Assembly (NCBI RefSeq): GCF_007988805.1 | Contig: NZ_BJUV01000028.1 | Coordinates: forward strand, 1 to 39,789 | Direction: 5' to 3' | Length of the DNA: 39,789 bases | Source: Frigoribacterium faeni | GTDB lineage: Bacteria > Actinomycetota > Actinomycetes > Actinomycetales > Microbacteriaceae | In this document: in pieces, positions 17,158 through 26,059 of the stretch | Position numbering within the stretch: position 1 is the stretch's first letter | Layout: every line of letters begins with the position of its first letter | Notes under the pieces: model-generated | The model's database searches: none | The model's input: only the letters and a program-made list of their open reading frames with translations | Told to the model about the DNA's origin: nothing | Translations under genes and position numbers: made by a program

Positions 17158-18237
17158 TTGAAAAATAAGATTTTTGAGGGCGTTCAGGCCCTGCGGTTCG
17201 TCGCGGCGCTTCTCGTCGTTACGACTCACACGACCGCGTACGCGAGCGAACGACTAGATCCGAGCTTCACCATCTGGCATCCGGGCCAAGTGGGCGTCGA
17301 CATCTTCTTCATCGTCAGCGGCTTCGTGATGATGACCTCCACGGGTTCGCTGGTTGGGGCGAAAGGCGGGTGGAAGCTGTTCGGCATCCGCCGCCTGATC
17401 CGGATCGTGCCCATGTACTGGATCGCGACGACGGTGAAACTGTTACTCATGATCGTCGTGCCAGGCGCGGCCCTGCATGCGGTACTCAACCCCGGTGCCA
17501 CCATCTTGTCGTACATCTTCATTCCTTCGGTCAATGTCGACGGCAAGGTGGAGCCGCTGCTCGGCGTCGGATGGACCCTCGTGTTCGAGATGATGTTCTA
17601 TCTCGTATTCACGGTCGCCCTGATGGTCCGGGCGAACGTTCTCTTCTTCTGCACTGCTGTGTTGACCCTCGTCTCCATAGCAAGCGTGTTCCGGCCACCG
17701 GAAGACTGGCCTCCAGCGATGTTCTACCTCAACCCGATCGTCATGTACTTCGTCGTGGGCATGATCCTCGGCAAATGGACTGTCGACCGGAATCTCCGTG
17801 CGGCCATCATCTGGCTGCTCGGGGTGGTCGCTCTATGGACGGGCATAGCCGTTTTGCAGTCGATCGTGGAGGGCGTGCCGATCTACGAACCGAGCCTCAT
17901 CCGCAAGGTCGGCATCACGGTGCTGCTCACCGCAGTCATAGCCCTGGAGCCGCTGCTACACGGACGCATACCGAAGTGGTTGATCCGCCTAGGGGATGCG
18001 TCGTACTCGCTGTACTTGTTCCACCCGTTGATGGCTCCCCTCGTTCCTGTCGTTCTGTTCGCGGTCGGCATCCACAATGGTTGGGTTTCCGTGATCGTGT
18101 CCATTGTCGGCGTGGTCATCGCGTCGCTCTTGATCTACCGTTTTGTGGAGAAACCGATCACGAGGCTGTTGCTCCGAAAGTTCGCATCTCGTTCCGCGCA
18201 ATCAGCCCCGTCGATCGACACTGCTCGCATCGGATAG
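17158..18237 (+). CDS. Acyltransferase family 3 membrane protein (polysaccharide O-acylation)
   Basis: This 359-aa integral membrane protein has the Acyl_transf_3 (OafA/YrhL-like) pattern: 'GVQALRFVAALLVVTTHTT' at the N-terminus with the conserved helix-1 His, then 'VGVDIFFIVSGFVM', then about ten helices and 'LGDASYSLYLFHPL' near the end. It should transfer an acetyl or other acyl group to polysaccharide sugars. The start is TTG 17158, with GGGGG five bases upstream. The first codons (AAA AAT AAG ATT TTT) are strikingly AT-rich for this genome. It lies after a gene-free gap and has its own candidate -10 box. Confidence 0.9.
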   Translation: MKNKIFEGVQALRFVAALLVVTTHTTAYASERLDPSFTIWHPGQVGVDIFFIVSGFVMMTSTGSLVGAKGGWKLFGIRRLIRIVPMYWIATTVKLLLMIVVPGAALHAVLNPGATILSYIFIPSVNVDGKVEPLLGVGWTLVFEMMFYLVFTVALMVRANVLFFCTAVLTLVSIASVFRPPEDWPPAMFYLNPIVMYFVVGMILGKWTVDRNLRAAIIWLLGVVALWTGIAVLQSIVEGVPIYEPSLIRKVGITVLLTAVIALEPLLHGRIPKWLIRLGDASYSLYLFHPLMAPLVPVVLFAVGIHNGWVSVIVSIVGVVIASLLIYRFVEKPITRLLLRKFASRSAQSAPSIDTARIG

Positions 18238-18670
18238 GCCCGACCACAGCCGCAGCCCCGCCTCGCCGTGACAGATGACACACCGGGCGGGACTGTTGTC
18301 GACCAGGACGGCTCCCCCCGGAGGCGTTTCCAAGCCGCCCATGCGGCTTATGAGGTCCGCCTCGTGAAGTCGCTCGGTCGGAGCCTGCCGAGCCGTCGTC
18401 ATCTCCTGCGGCGATATGGCGTCCGACCAGACGATGTCTCCACAGATCCCCGGAAGAGACGGGTTCGGCCACGTTGACTATCGTCTCGCGAGAGACGGCA
18501 TCCTCACAGCCCAGGAGCTCATCGCACCCGACGCTGACCTGAGTCCCAGAATTCTCACGCATGGACGACCCCTCGCGACCCCCTGTGACGAACTCGCAAT
18601 CATCTACCAGTCAGCGGTCGTGCTCAGAGCCGGTCTGGCTCAGGAACAGAGGAGAAGCACGTCAGCGGAG
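18238..18670. other. Gene-free convergent gap with possible pseudogene traces
   Basis: About 430 bases lie between the convergent acyltransferase and lyase genes. The minus strand has two overlapping stop-free stretches in different frames: one covers about 18562-18450 and the other about 18468-18199. The second contains 'SPARCVICHGEAG'. Together they could be one gene broken by a frameshift, but no family is recognised and no ribosome site is well placed. No strong terminator hairpin was seen. Confidence 0.35.
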
Positions 18671-21600
18671 TTACGGCTGCAAGACGATGTCCAGATAAGG
18701 GACCTGCTTGGACTCCCGACTGAAAAGCGCCGTCAAGAGCGCGGGGTTGCCCGACGCCGTGTCGTTCCCGAACCCGACGGCTGCTGCCTTGGCCCCACCG
18801 ACGGATTGCTGATTCAGGAACGAAGTCACATCGAAGCTCCTGAACCCCTGGGTCTTCGTGAAGGTCGCCTGGCCCAGCCCCGCTGTCAGACTAGGTCGGT
18901 TGGCATAAGTCAAGGACTTCTCGACGAACGTTCCGTTGACGCCATAGGCACGGATCCTGGTCGAATCGCCGGCGCCGTCGAGGACGTAACCGTAGGTGTT
19001 CAACGTAGCCTTCGTCACGCGGGCTCCCTGAAGCTTCGACAAGTCGAACGAAATGTAGGAGACACGTTCTCCGCTCTTGTCCGTTGCCGCGCTGGGAAGG
19101 GTCTTCACGAGTAGAGCGGAGTCCGATCCGAAGTTGGTTGCGGCCGAGCTTCCTCCTTGCACATAGCTGTCCCCAGACGGGTACAAGCGCAATTTGGTCG
19201 GATCTGTGACGGTCACCTTGAGAGAGGCAGTAGCCAGATATCGATTTGTTGAGACGACGACACCGACCTGCGTCGAGCCAGGGCCGACAGCTGTTATCAC
19301 GCCATTTGACGAGACCTTGGCAATGGATGCGTCGCCAGCCACGAACTTGACCGCCGTGGGCGTGATGCCTTTACCATCGGCCTGTCGCGCGACATAGGTG
19401 AGAGGCGCCGTAGTCCCTGCCAGCATGGAGCCGGTCGGGCCTTGAACGGCGACGCTTTCTGGTCTCACGGATGGTGCTGCAGGGCCCGAGGGGCGGGCAT
19501 CGTAATTGTAGAAAGACACGTCCGAGATCGCTGTCCACAGATCTGATTTCGCGTCGCCGTGGACGAGGAAGCGAACATACTGGGCCGACCTTGGACTTGA
19601 GAAGTTCACGATCTGCTCGCCGGGCCTACCCGAGTAGGACCCGTTGTACTGCCGAGTCCAGGTCGAGCCGTCCTGGGAAGTCTCGACTTCGAACTTCGTG
19701 TACAGCGAGGTGTTGTTCCGCCACGCGATGACAGCACTCTGGACCGCGCTCGAGGCCTTCAGCTTCCACGCGATCTGGCGATCCCCGTAGGTCGCCCAGT
19801 ATGTCGACGGATCTCCATCGACGGTGGAATTCACGTTGCCTTCCTTCGTATAGGAAGCCCATGCAGATCCGATGGCAGTAGCGCCACGTTCGAAGAGCAC
19901 GGAATACGAGCGCGCGGCCGTACCGGCGCCGACTGTCACCGTGGCCCGTCCAGGAATGCTCGGGGGGAGCGTCACTTTCGTCGTCGTCCCACTAGCTGCC
20001 CGTGCGACTACCGAGGGCACGGCGAGCGCGGGATCAACGGAAACCCGATACTGCAAGACGTTGGGGTCGAAGGCCGCTACGGATCTCCCTCCGACCGTGA
20101 TCCCCTCGAGCTTGGCGCTCCCTTCGGCGTCGAGAGCCCAGTTCGCGAGGGGCACGACGGGGAGAACGGCAGGGAGGCTCTTGGTCGGCTCCGAAACCGG
20201 TGTGAGCTGTACCGTCAGCCGTACTGACCCACTCCCCGCGACATCAATCAGAAGCTTGCGCATGTTGCCGTTCGTAGCCTGCTGACCAGGGTCGGGCGAC
20301 GTCGGATAAGGGCTTGCGGGTGCATCGACGAATGTGAACGGTCCAGGGCTGGTGATACGAGCCACGAGGCGTTCCCCGTTTTTGTAGAGGGTCGCGGACT
20401 TGCCATCCCACGCGATGCGAATGTCAGCCTTCGTATGCATGGTCCAGCGTGCTTCGAAGGCTCCGGGCGCTACGACCTCGTCCTGGATCACGACCTGCTG
20501 CTTCGAGTCCGTCAACCTGACTCCGCGCTTCCAGCTGCTGAGCGAGCCCGGGTACAGGGTGGAGAAATCCGACACGCTCTGAGCCGATACGGAGTTAGAC
20601 GCGAAAGAAGCTCGAGCGGACTGGTTGTTTATCAGGGCGTCGGAAGCACGAGAACCGTCGAGCACCAAGGTGTTCTGCCCCTCGGGCCGCTCGCGGTAGT
20701 AGTCCCAGCGGCTGCCTGAGGCACCCTCGTCGAAGTAACCGGCGAGTCCGTAATCGTCTTTGCCGAGCTCCTCCGCCCATGTCTCACCGAGAGCGGTGAG
20801 ACCGAACGTGCCGGCATCCAGATTCTGGTGCGCGGCCTTCGGACTGTTCGCCGACCTGTACGACAGAGATGTCGCTCGCGCGTCGTCCCACGATGAGCGG
20901 AAGGTTGCCACACCGGCATTGGCGAACGATCGATCGAGTGGCAGTCGCGCTTGCGCCGGAGACCTCGTCTCTGTGGCGAAGCGATTCAACGCCACGAGTC
21001 GTTGGACGTTGTTGCCCGACGTCCGACCCGCGGCACCTTCATTGACGAGCACGGGGTCGTTCGCCAGCACACCGAGGACAGCCAGGGCGGATGTACGAGT
21101 GTCTGCAGCGTCGCTGTCGCCGAAGTTGAAAGGTTGTCCGTTCGGTGCGGTTCCATAGATCGGGAAGTATCCCGTCTCGCGAACCCCAGAGGCGCTCATC
21201 AGACCCTGATCGGCGCCAGTCGCCGTCGTGAGGGCCAGAGCGTAGGTCGAGTAGTAGCGCGCCGCATACTCCCAGTACGTGAGCCCCTCGGCATATCCGC
21301 CGCCGTCCGCGAAGGCAGAGGCACCGCGCTTGATGCTGGCCAAGGATTTGTTCAGCACATCATTCGCGAGCGTCGGGTCCACGTCGACCACCGCTAGAGC
21401 ACCCAGGCCCAATCCTGAGTTCGCGACGACATTCCAATTGTTGGTCATCTGCGCCCAGTTGCCGCCGTTCAGATACGGCCCGCGACTACTCGCCGGGGCT
21501 GCGTAGACAGGCAGACCAGCCTGAAGCCCCTTAGCCCGGATAGCGGTTGTCAATGTGTTCCGTTGAGCAGGCGTCCAGCGGTCGTAGAGCCAGTCGTAGC

Positions 21601-22117
21601 CGATCGCGAAAGCATGAGTCATCTCCGCTGTGTCGAGGAAATGGTCGGGATTCCAATCCTTGAAACTCGCGGCGGCCGCCAGGTCACGCCAGAGTCGGTC
21701 GGCGTACCGTGCGTCTCCTGTCATCTGCCAGACGAATCCGAGGTCGTAGGCGCGGTCGAGGACTTTCCTGCTCGTGTTGAGGATGCGCACGCCGTCGGAC
21801 TTGTCATAGGTCACTGTCGGCTCCAGGAGAGCCGCATCTGCCCGCTTCTTGATGCCCGCGTAGAGATCTTTGGCCGTCGCGTCGGTAGTGATGCTCTTGC
21901 GCATGGCAGCGAAGTCCGCCGAGCTGGCTAGCAGCCGGGGATGTGCTGAGACGACAGCGGGCGCTGTGACGGCAGCCTGAGCGCTTTCTGGGCCGGGACC
22001 GGAAGGGAGGATCGCCCCGGTCAGAGCGATGACGATGACGACGGCCGCACCGATGAGACTCTTTGATCGTGTGTGCTCCGCTCGAGTAACGAGCGAGCGT
22101 TGGGATCGATTGCTCAA
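18671..22117 (-). CDS. Secreted multidomain polysaccharide lyase (heparinase II/III-like)
   Basis: This 1148-aa protein has a signal peptide ('SLIGAAVVIVIALTGAIL', cleavage after about 'AQA'). The lyase region (about residues 50-620) has an alpha-barrel with 'NGGNWAQMTNNWNVV' (near 220-230) and 'GLTYWEYAARYY'. Its heparinase beta-sheet motif 'AHQNLDAGTFGLTALGETW' starts near 428. Downstream are a cadherin-like beta-sandwich (about 659-740), an F5/8-type discoidin domain (741-880), a bacterial Ig-like domain (882-970) and a C-terminal DNRLRE/CBM96-like carbohydrate-binding domain (976-1148). TTG 22117 is chosen because GGAGG lies seven bases upstream. It probably cleaves or trims an acidic exopolysaccharide, perhaps this locus's own product, outside the cell. 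The exact substrate is unknown. Confidence 0.85.
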   Translation of the reverse strand: MSNRSQRSLVTRAEHTRSKSLIGAAVVIVIALTGAILPSGPGPESAQAAVTAPAVVSAHPRLLASSADFAAMRKSITTDATAKDLYAGIKKRADAALLEPTVTYDKSDGVRILNTSRKVLDRAYDLGFVWQMTGDARYADRLWRDLAAAASFKDWNPDHFLDTAEMTHAFAIGYDWLYDRWTPAQRNTLTTAIRAKGLQAGLPVYAAPASSRGPYLNGGNWAQMTNNWNVVANSGLGLGALAVVDVDPTLANDVLNKSLASIKRGASAFADGGGYAEGLTYWEYAARYYSTYALALTTATGADQGLMSASGVRETGYFPIYGTAPNGQPFNFGDSDAADTRTSALAVLGVLANDPVLVNEGAAGRTSGNNVQRLVALNRFATETRSPAQARLPLDRSFANAGVATFRSSWDDARATSLSYRSANSPKAAHQNLDAGTFGLTALGETWAEELGKDDYGLAGYFDEGASGSRWDYYRERPEGQNTLVLDGSRASDALINNQSARASFASNSVSAQSVSDFSTLYPGSLSSWKRGVRLTDSKQQVVIQDEVVAPGAFEARWTMHTKADIRIAWDGKSATLYKNGERLVARITSPGPFTFVDAPASPYPTSPDPGQQATNGNMRKLLIDVAGSGSVRLTVQLTPVSEPTKSLPAVLPVVPLANWALDAEGSAKLEGITVGGRSVAAFDPNVLQYRVSVDPALAVPSVVARAASGTTTKVTLPPSIPGRATVTVGAGTAARSYSVLFERGATAIGSAWASYTKEGNVNSTVDGDPSTYWATYGDRQIAWKLKASSAVQSAVIAWRNNTSLYTKFEVETSQDGSTWTRQYNGSYSGRPGEQIVNFSSPRSAQYVRFLVHGDAKSDLWTAISDVSFYNYDARPSGPAAPSVRPESVAVQGPTGSMLAGTTAPLTYVARQADGKGITPTAVKFVAGDASIAKVSSNGVITAVGPGSTQVGVVVSTNRYLATASLKVTVTDPTKLRLYPSGDSYVQGGSSAATNFGSDSALLVKTLPSAATDKSGERVSYISFDLSKLQGARVTKATLNTYGYVLDGAGDSTRIRAYGVNGTFVEKSLTYANRPSLTAGLGQATFTKTQGFRSFDVTSFLNQQSVGGAKAAAVGFGNDTASGNPALLTALFSRESKQVPYLDIVLQP

Positions 22118-22197
22118 GAAAGTTCCTCCAGAGAACGGGCTCCGCCGCCGCAGGGCTGTTGCAGCCGGGGCCCGCGCCCGACCCCTAGTAACGACTC

Positions 22198-22228
22198 ACC
22201 CTAGAATGCTACGAGCGGGTTCGGTCAA
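22198..22228 (-). promoter_or_regulatory. Candidate promoter of the lyase gene
   Basis: Read on the minus strand, TTGACC (22228-22223) is followed after 19 bases by TAGGGT (22203-22198). The spacer is longer than ideal. The roughly 70-base leader contains a small perfect hairpin (GGCTG/CAGCC, 22154-22166). The divergent acyltransferase gene must start in the same 152-bp gap. Confidence 0.35.
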
Positions 22229-22269
22229 GGACAACAACCCTCATAAGACTGACTACAACTGGGGGCAGC

Positions 22270-23277
22270 TTGAACGGCGTGGCAACGGTCAAGAAAGCTC
22301 GTAACGCTGGAATCGATTTCGTCCGCGTGCTGGGAATCGTCGCCGTCGTCGTCGGGCATTCATGGAACATCGAAGCCGTCGGACGCTGGGTATACCCCTG
22401 GCACGTCCCGATCTTCTTCTTCCTCACGGGATACCTTCTCAAGAACGATAGATCGTTCTCCGTGGAGTTCCGATCACGTGTTCGCTCCCTGGCCTATCCC
22501 TACGTCTTCTGGCTCGTCGTCTTCGGCTTGGCCTACGGCCTCGGGCTCGCGAATGCTGCGCGGCTCGGGCCCGATTCGATCGAGATGGTCATCTGGGGCG
22601 GCTCAGCGGCCTACAGGCCCTTCACGACTTTCTGGTTCTTCTCCGTGTTGTTCTTCACTGCGCTCCTCGCACGTGTGATCTGGCGGTTCCCGAAGATGAT
22701 CCGATGGATATGCGCCGGCGCCGGCATCGTCCTCGGATTGGTCTTCGGACCAGAACTCGCCGGCACTCCGCTTTCGATCGCATCCGCTCTCCCTTGCCTC
22801 TTCTTCGTCGTGGCCGGGGCAGAGCTCCGTTCGATCAGGAAGCGGCTCAGGCGCCCTGGGCTGTACGGATCCGCGCTCCTCGTGTTGAGCGTCGCGTGCA
22901 TCGCCTCGAACGTCGCACCTGCCATGAACATCAAAGGTGGCTCCTACGGCAGCCCCTTGAGCGTCCTGATCGCGCTCTCGATGTGCGTCGGCCTGCTTCT
23001 CGTCAGCGAGTCCCTGTTCGCGAAGGCATCGACCGCGACCTCGCTGGCCGTCACATCCCTGGCCGTTCCAGGCTTGATAGTCGTGCTTCTTCACCCAGCC
23101 GTTCTCTGGGCACTCGGCGTTCCGGACGAAGCGCGCATCTGGCAGTTCGCCCTGGTCTTGCTTGTCCCCTGGCTCGCGGGTCTCATCGCCGTTCGCGCCG
23201 GGTTGCCGCAGTTCGTGACCGGTGTCGCACCCGTGCGGCGCTGGCGAGCCCTTCGACTCAGCCGTTCCAGGGACTAG
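22270..23277 (+). CDS. Acyltransferase family 3 membrane protein
   Basis: The 335-aa protein is of the Acyl_transf_3 group closer to fucose-4-O-acetylase-like members. It begins 'NAGIDFVRVLGIVAVVVGHSW', with the helix-1 His, and continues 'PWHVPIFFFLTGYLL' with about ten helices. It would O-acylate sugars of the exopolysaccharide. The start is TTG 22270, with GGGGG four bases upstream; a GTG at 22279 is in frame. It is divergent from the lyase gene and convergent with the next acyltransferase, sharing a CTAG in which both genes terminate. Confidence 0.88.
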   Translation: MNGVATVKKARNAGIDFVRVLGIVAVVVGHSWNIEAVGRWVYPWHVPIFFFLTGYLLKNDRSFSVEFRSRVRSLAYPYVFWLVVFGLAYGLGLANAARLGPDSIEMVIWGGSAAYRPFTTFWFFSVLFFTALLARVIWRFPKMIRWICAGAGIVLGLVFGPELAGTPLSIASALPCLFFVVAGAELRSIRKRLRRPGLYGSALLVLSVACIASNVAPAMNIKGGSYGSPLSVLIALSMCVGLLLVSESLFAKASTATSLAVTSLAVPGLIVVLLHPAVLWALGVPDEARIWQFALVLLVPWLAGLIAVRAGLPQFVTGVAPVRRWRALRLSRSRD

Positions 23278-24344
23278 AGGGGCTGCCGCTCACCGCTGCT
23301 CGCCCCGACTCGTGCCAACCACGAATTGAGCCACGAAGGAAGGGCCACGAGCCAGACCAGGTGCCCTTTCGTGTTCAGCACGTGGAGGAGCAGGCCCACC
23401 GGGACCACCAACGCGACGAGTATCAGCGTGCCCCACCAGGGCCAGGGGACATCGACGAGCTGCGTCGCGTACAGGACCGAGATGCACCCGACGATCAGTG
23501 GACTGTGGGTGAGATAGATCGGCATCGACCCTTGCCCGATGAATCTCAAGAACCGGACTCGGGAGAGCAGCACTGCCGCCGCGAGGCCACCGACGAGCCC
23601 GACCACCTTGATCACGAAGACGATGATCGGAGCATCGAACACCTGGAAGACGCTCGCGAAGATGATGATGCCGAGCCAGGCGACGACGACGACGACCAGT
23701 CGTCCCGAGATCTCGGACGAGGCTCGACTCATCCACTTCATCGTGATGTCCGAACTGACCAGTCCGAGCACGAAGAAGAAGAAGTACGTCGGCAACCCAT
23801 TCAGGCCAGGACCCAGCAGACGGGAGAACGACTCTCCGAGAAGAACGCCGGAGAAGCTCAACCAAGCGAGTGACACGACACCCGCGACAACACCGAGTAC
23901 GACGGCCGGGACGCGGTGGAGCAGTTTGACGACGACGAAGAAGATGGCCAAGGCCCAGATGAACCAGAGCTCACCCGAAGGCCGGACGAAAGACGCTCCC
24001 GCACGCACGAGATGCGCGGCGAGGCTCGTGTCTTCCTGTTCCGGGAGGATCTGGCCAGCCGTGAATTTATAGGCGAACACGGCAGGTTGCCAGAGGACGA
24101 ACACCCAGAGGAGCGGCGCTACACGACTCAAGAGCATCTTGCGCCAGGAGGATGCGACCGCCCTGCTGCCCAGAGCCCCAGACAGGAAGAAGAACATCGG
24201 CAACATCGCGGAAGCGAAGATGACGTGCAGCGTCTGGATCGGTTCGCTCAACTCCCCAGCGCGCGACCACTCTATGGCGTGCGAACCCACGACCATCAAC
24301 ATGGCCATGCCCCGGCCTACGTCCACCGAATCGATGCGGTTCAT
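23274..24344 (-). CDS. Acyltransferase family 3 membrane protein
   Basis: This is the third acyltransferase of the locus, 356 aa. Its N-terminus 'IDSVDVGRGMAMLMVVGSHA' carries the conserved helix-1 His and 'LPMFFFLSGAL' follows. Ten or so helices and 'IGQGSMPIYLTHSPL' near the C-terminus complete the family pattern. The ATG at 24344 has GAGGA about six bases upstream. It is the last gene of the minus-strand kinase/phosphatase operon, 90 bases after the Asp-box gene. Its TAG stop overlaps the TAG of the convergent acyltransferase on the other strand (CTAG, 23274-23277). Confidence 0.88.
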   Translation of the reverse strand: MNRIDSVDVGRGMAMLMVVGSHAIEWSRAGELSEPIQTLHVIFASAMLPMFFFLSGALGSRAVASSWRKMLLSRVAPLLWVFVLWQPAVFAYKFTAGQILPEQEDTSLAAHLVRAGASFVRPSGELWFIWALAIFFVVVKLLHRVPAVVLGVVAGVVSLAWLSFSGVLLGESFSRLLGPGLNGLPTYFFFFVLGLVSSDITMKWMSRASSEISGRLVVVVVAWLGIIIFASVFQVFDAPIIVFVIKVVGLVGGLAAAVLLSRVRFLRFIGQGSMPIYLTHSPLIVGCISVLYATQLVDVPWPWWGTLILVALVVPVGLLLHVLNTKGHLVWLVALPSWLNSWLARVGASSGERQPL

Positions 24345-24434
24345 GCGACTTCCTCATGTTATCGAGCCACATTGCCCGAGCTACTGGGCAGAGGCATCCG
24401 ATATGCCCCTGCTGACGTCCTCAATCCGTGTCGG

Positions 24435-25394
24435 TCAGCCTCGTGCTGGCCACGTCACGCCGCCATCTGCCGAAACAGCCACGTCGTTCCCGACCTGAGC
24501 CCACACACTGGTGGCTCCAGCCGACAGGAGCACTTGCGGTGCGTCCGCTGTGTCCACGCCCGCGATACAGCCGATCGGCGTGGCATCGCCGGTGTAGCCG
24601 AGGGACGCGACAGAGACGCCGACGCACGCGGCGGCGTCGTCGGTCGATGCGACGAGATAACCGTTGGACGTCTGAGTCAAGGCCACGGCACCGCTGACGG
24701 ACGTTCCGCTGTCCCATGCCCTTGCTCCGTCGCCCGTGCGGTAGATCGTGCGGTCGTCGCACAGTACTGCCGCACTCAGGTCGGTACTGGGGGCCAGGCC
24801 GGTCACCACACCACAGGGAGACGCGAAGCTGCCGGCAGGCGAGTGCACCACACCGGGCGTCGCCGGGTCCGCGTACCACGTCGCAGCGACCCGATCGGGA
24901 TACGTCTGGAAACCCGTGCCAGAGGTGTAGGTGGCCGTGAAGCCCACCTCACAGGTGGACGTCGCCCCTCCGACCATGAATGCATAAGTCGAATCCTGCG
25001 CTTGCAGTCGGAACACAGATGACAGATCCGTAGTCAGGGTGCTGGATGTCCACGTCGCCCCTCCGTCGGAGGTCTTCTCGAGCACGGCTGTCGTCGCCGA
25101 TCCGCAGTCACCCGCTTGAGTCCGATAAGCGGTGGTCGCATCCACGGCCGAAAGGTAGGTCGCTGGAGCCGCAAGCGGCTCGCGAGCCGTCTGCGTGGGT
25201 GTCGGTTCAGCGCTCGGCGTGTTGTTGTCTTCGCGGACGGGAGTCTCTGCGAATGACGAATCGGAGGCAGAGTCCGTATTCAGGATGGCGTAGCCGACGA
25301 GGGCGACATCGACGACGACGAAGAGTGCGATGGCTCCGATGATGACGGGCCGGTTATTCCGGCGTCCCCTCTTGCGAGCTCTGTCCTGGGCCAT
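24435..25394 (-). CDS. Membrane-anchored extracytoplasmic protein with two Asp-box motifs
   Basis: No named family is recognised. The 319-aa protein has a basic N-terminus, one membrane helix (about residues 16-38), a Thr/Pro/Glu-rich linker and a mostly beta outer domain. Two Asp-box (BNR) motifs are visible: 'SDGGATW' near residue 108 and 'SADGGVTW' near 310. These fit blades of a beta-propeller as in sialidases and sortilins. Six cysteines occur, all in the outer domain, and could form three disulfides. The ATG overlaps the phosphatase stop by one base (TGATG), so it is translated together with the tyrosine phosphatase and kinase. It may bind or sense glycan, or help export; this is inference. 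No sialidase catalytic residues are identified. Confidence 0.75.
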   Translation of the reverse strand: MAQDRARKRGRRNNRPVIIGAIALFVVVDVALVGYAILNTDSASDSSFAETPVREDNNTPSAEPTPTQTAREPLAAPATYLSAVDATTAYRTQAGDCGSATTAVLEKTSDGGATWTSSTLTTDLSSVFRLQAQDSTYAFMVGGATSTCEVGFTATYTSGTGFQTYPDRVAATWYADPATPGVVHSPAGSFASPCGVVTGLAPSTDLSAAVLCDDRTIYRTGDGARAWDSGTSVSGAVALTQTSNGYLVASTDDAAACVGVSVASLGYTGDATPIGCIAGVDTADAPQVLLSAGATSVWAQVGNDVAVSADGGVTWPARG

Positions 25395-26059
25395 CAGATG
25401 GCAGCCTTGTCGTCGACCCGGACACGTGCCGCGGCTACCAGCAGCTTGACGACGACGTCAGCAGCGGGGACGAGCTGGCGCCCGCTCTCCGCGAAGACGG
25501 AATCGTCGAGTTTGTAGGGGTCGACGATGTCATCATCGACGACTTCGGCGGGCGGTGCGACGAGCCCGCGGCGCGCCGCGACCGCCGCCACTGCCGAACG
25601 CAGACGCCCCGCCACGTCGCCTGCATCGAGGGATGCTGCGTCGGCGAGGTCGTCGGTCGTCATGCCCTGAGCTAGTCGCGCGAACTCGCGGAGTGTGAAG
25701 GCGTACCGACTCGAACGAGGGAAGAGCGAGACGATCGCCCGACGATGGTCGCGCCCCATCCCGAAGACCAGGTCCGCACCCGCCACGTGCCCCTCGAAGA
25801 GGTAGCGCGCACCGTGAGCCTCGGCGTCAGCGACCCCGTATCGACGCGCAAGATCGAGGGCTTGTCTGGGCATCGCCTGGCCGTCCTGGGCCATGGTCCC
25901 CGCGCTCTCGACGACCACGTTCGACACGCCCGCAGCCGCTAGTCCTGCTCGGAGATACTGCTCTGCGAGAGGAGACCTGCAGATGTTCCCCGTACAGACC
26001 GTCAAGATGCGGAACGTCGACGACCCTGGCGGCCGGTCGAAGGTGAACGCCATGCTCAT
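25394..26059 (-). CDS. Low-molecular-weight protein tyrosine phosphatase (Wzb-like)
   Basis: The P-loop 'VCTGNICRSP' (C22-X5-R28) and the later 'DDDIVDPYKLDD' with the catalytic Asp-Pro pair identify a low-molecular-weight tyrosine phosphatase. It should dephosphorylate the tyrosine cluster of the adjacent kinase and so cycle polymer assembly. At 221 aa it is longer than the usual 140-160 aa, with a short N-terminal extension and extra sequence between the P-loop and the DPY region. The ATG at 26059 overlaps the kinase stop (ATGA); a second in-frame ATG is two codons later. The stop overlaps the ATG of the Asp-box gene. Confidence 0.93.
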   Translation of the reverse strand: MSMAFTFDRPPGSSTFRILTVCTGNICRSPLAEQYLRAGLAAAGVSNVVVESAGTMAQDGQAMPRQALDLARRYGVADAEAHGARYLFEGHVAGADLVFGMGRDHRRAIVSLFPRSSRYAFTLREFARLAQGMTTDDLADAASLDAGDVAGRLRSAVAAVAARRGLVAPPAEVVDDDIVDPYKLDDSVFAESGRQLVPAADVVVKLLVAAARVRVDDKAAI

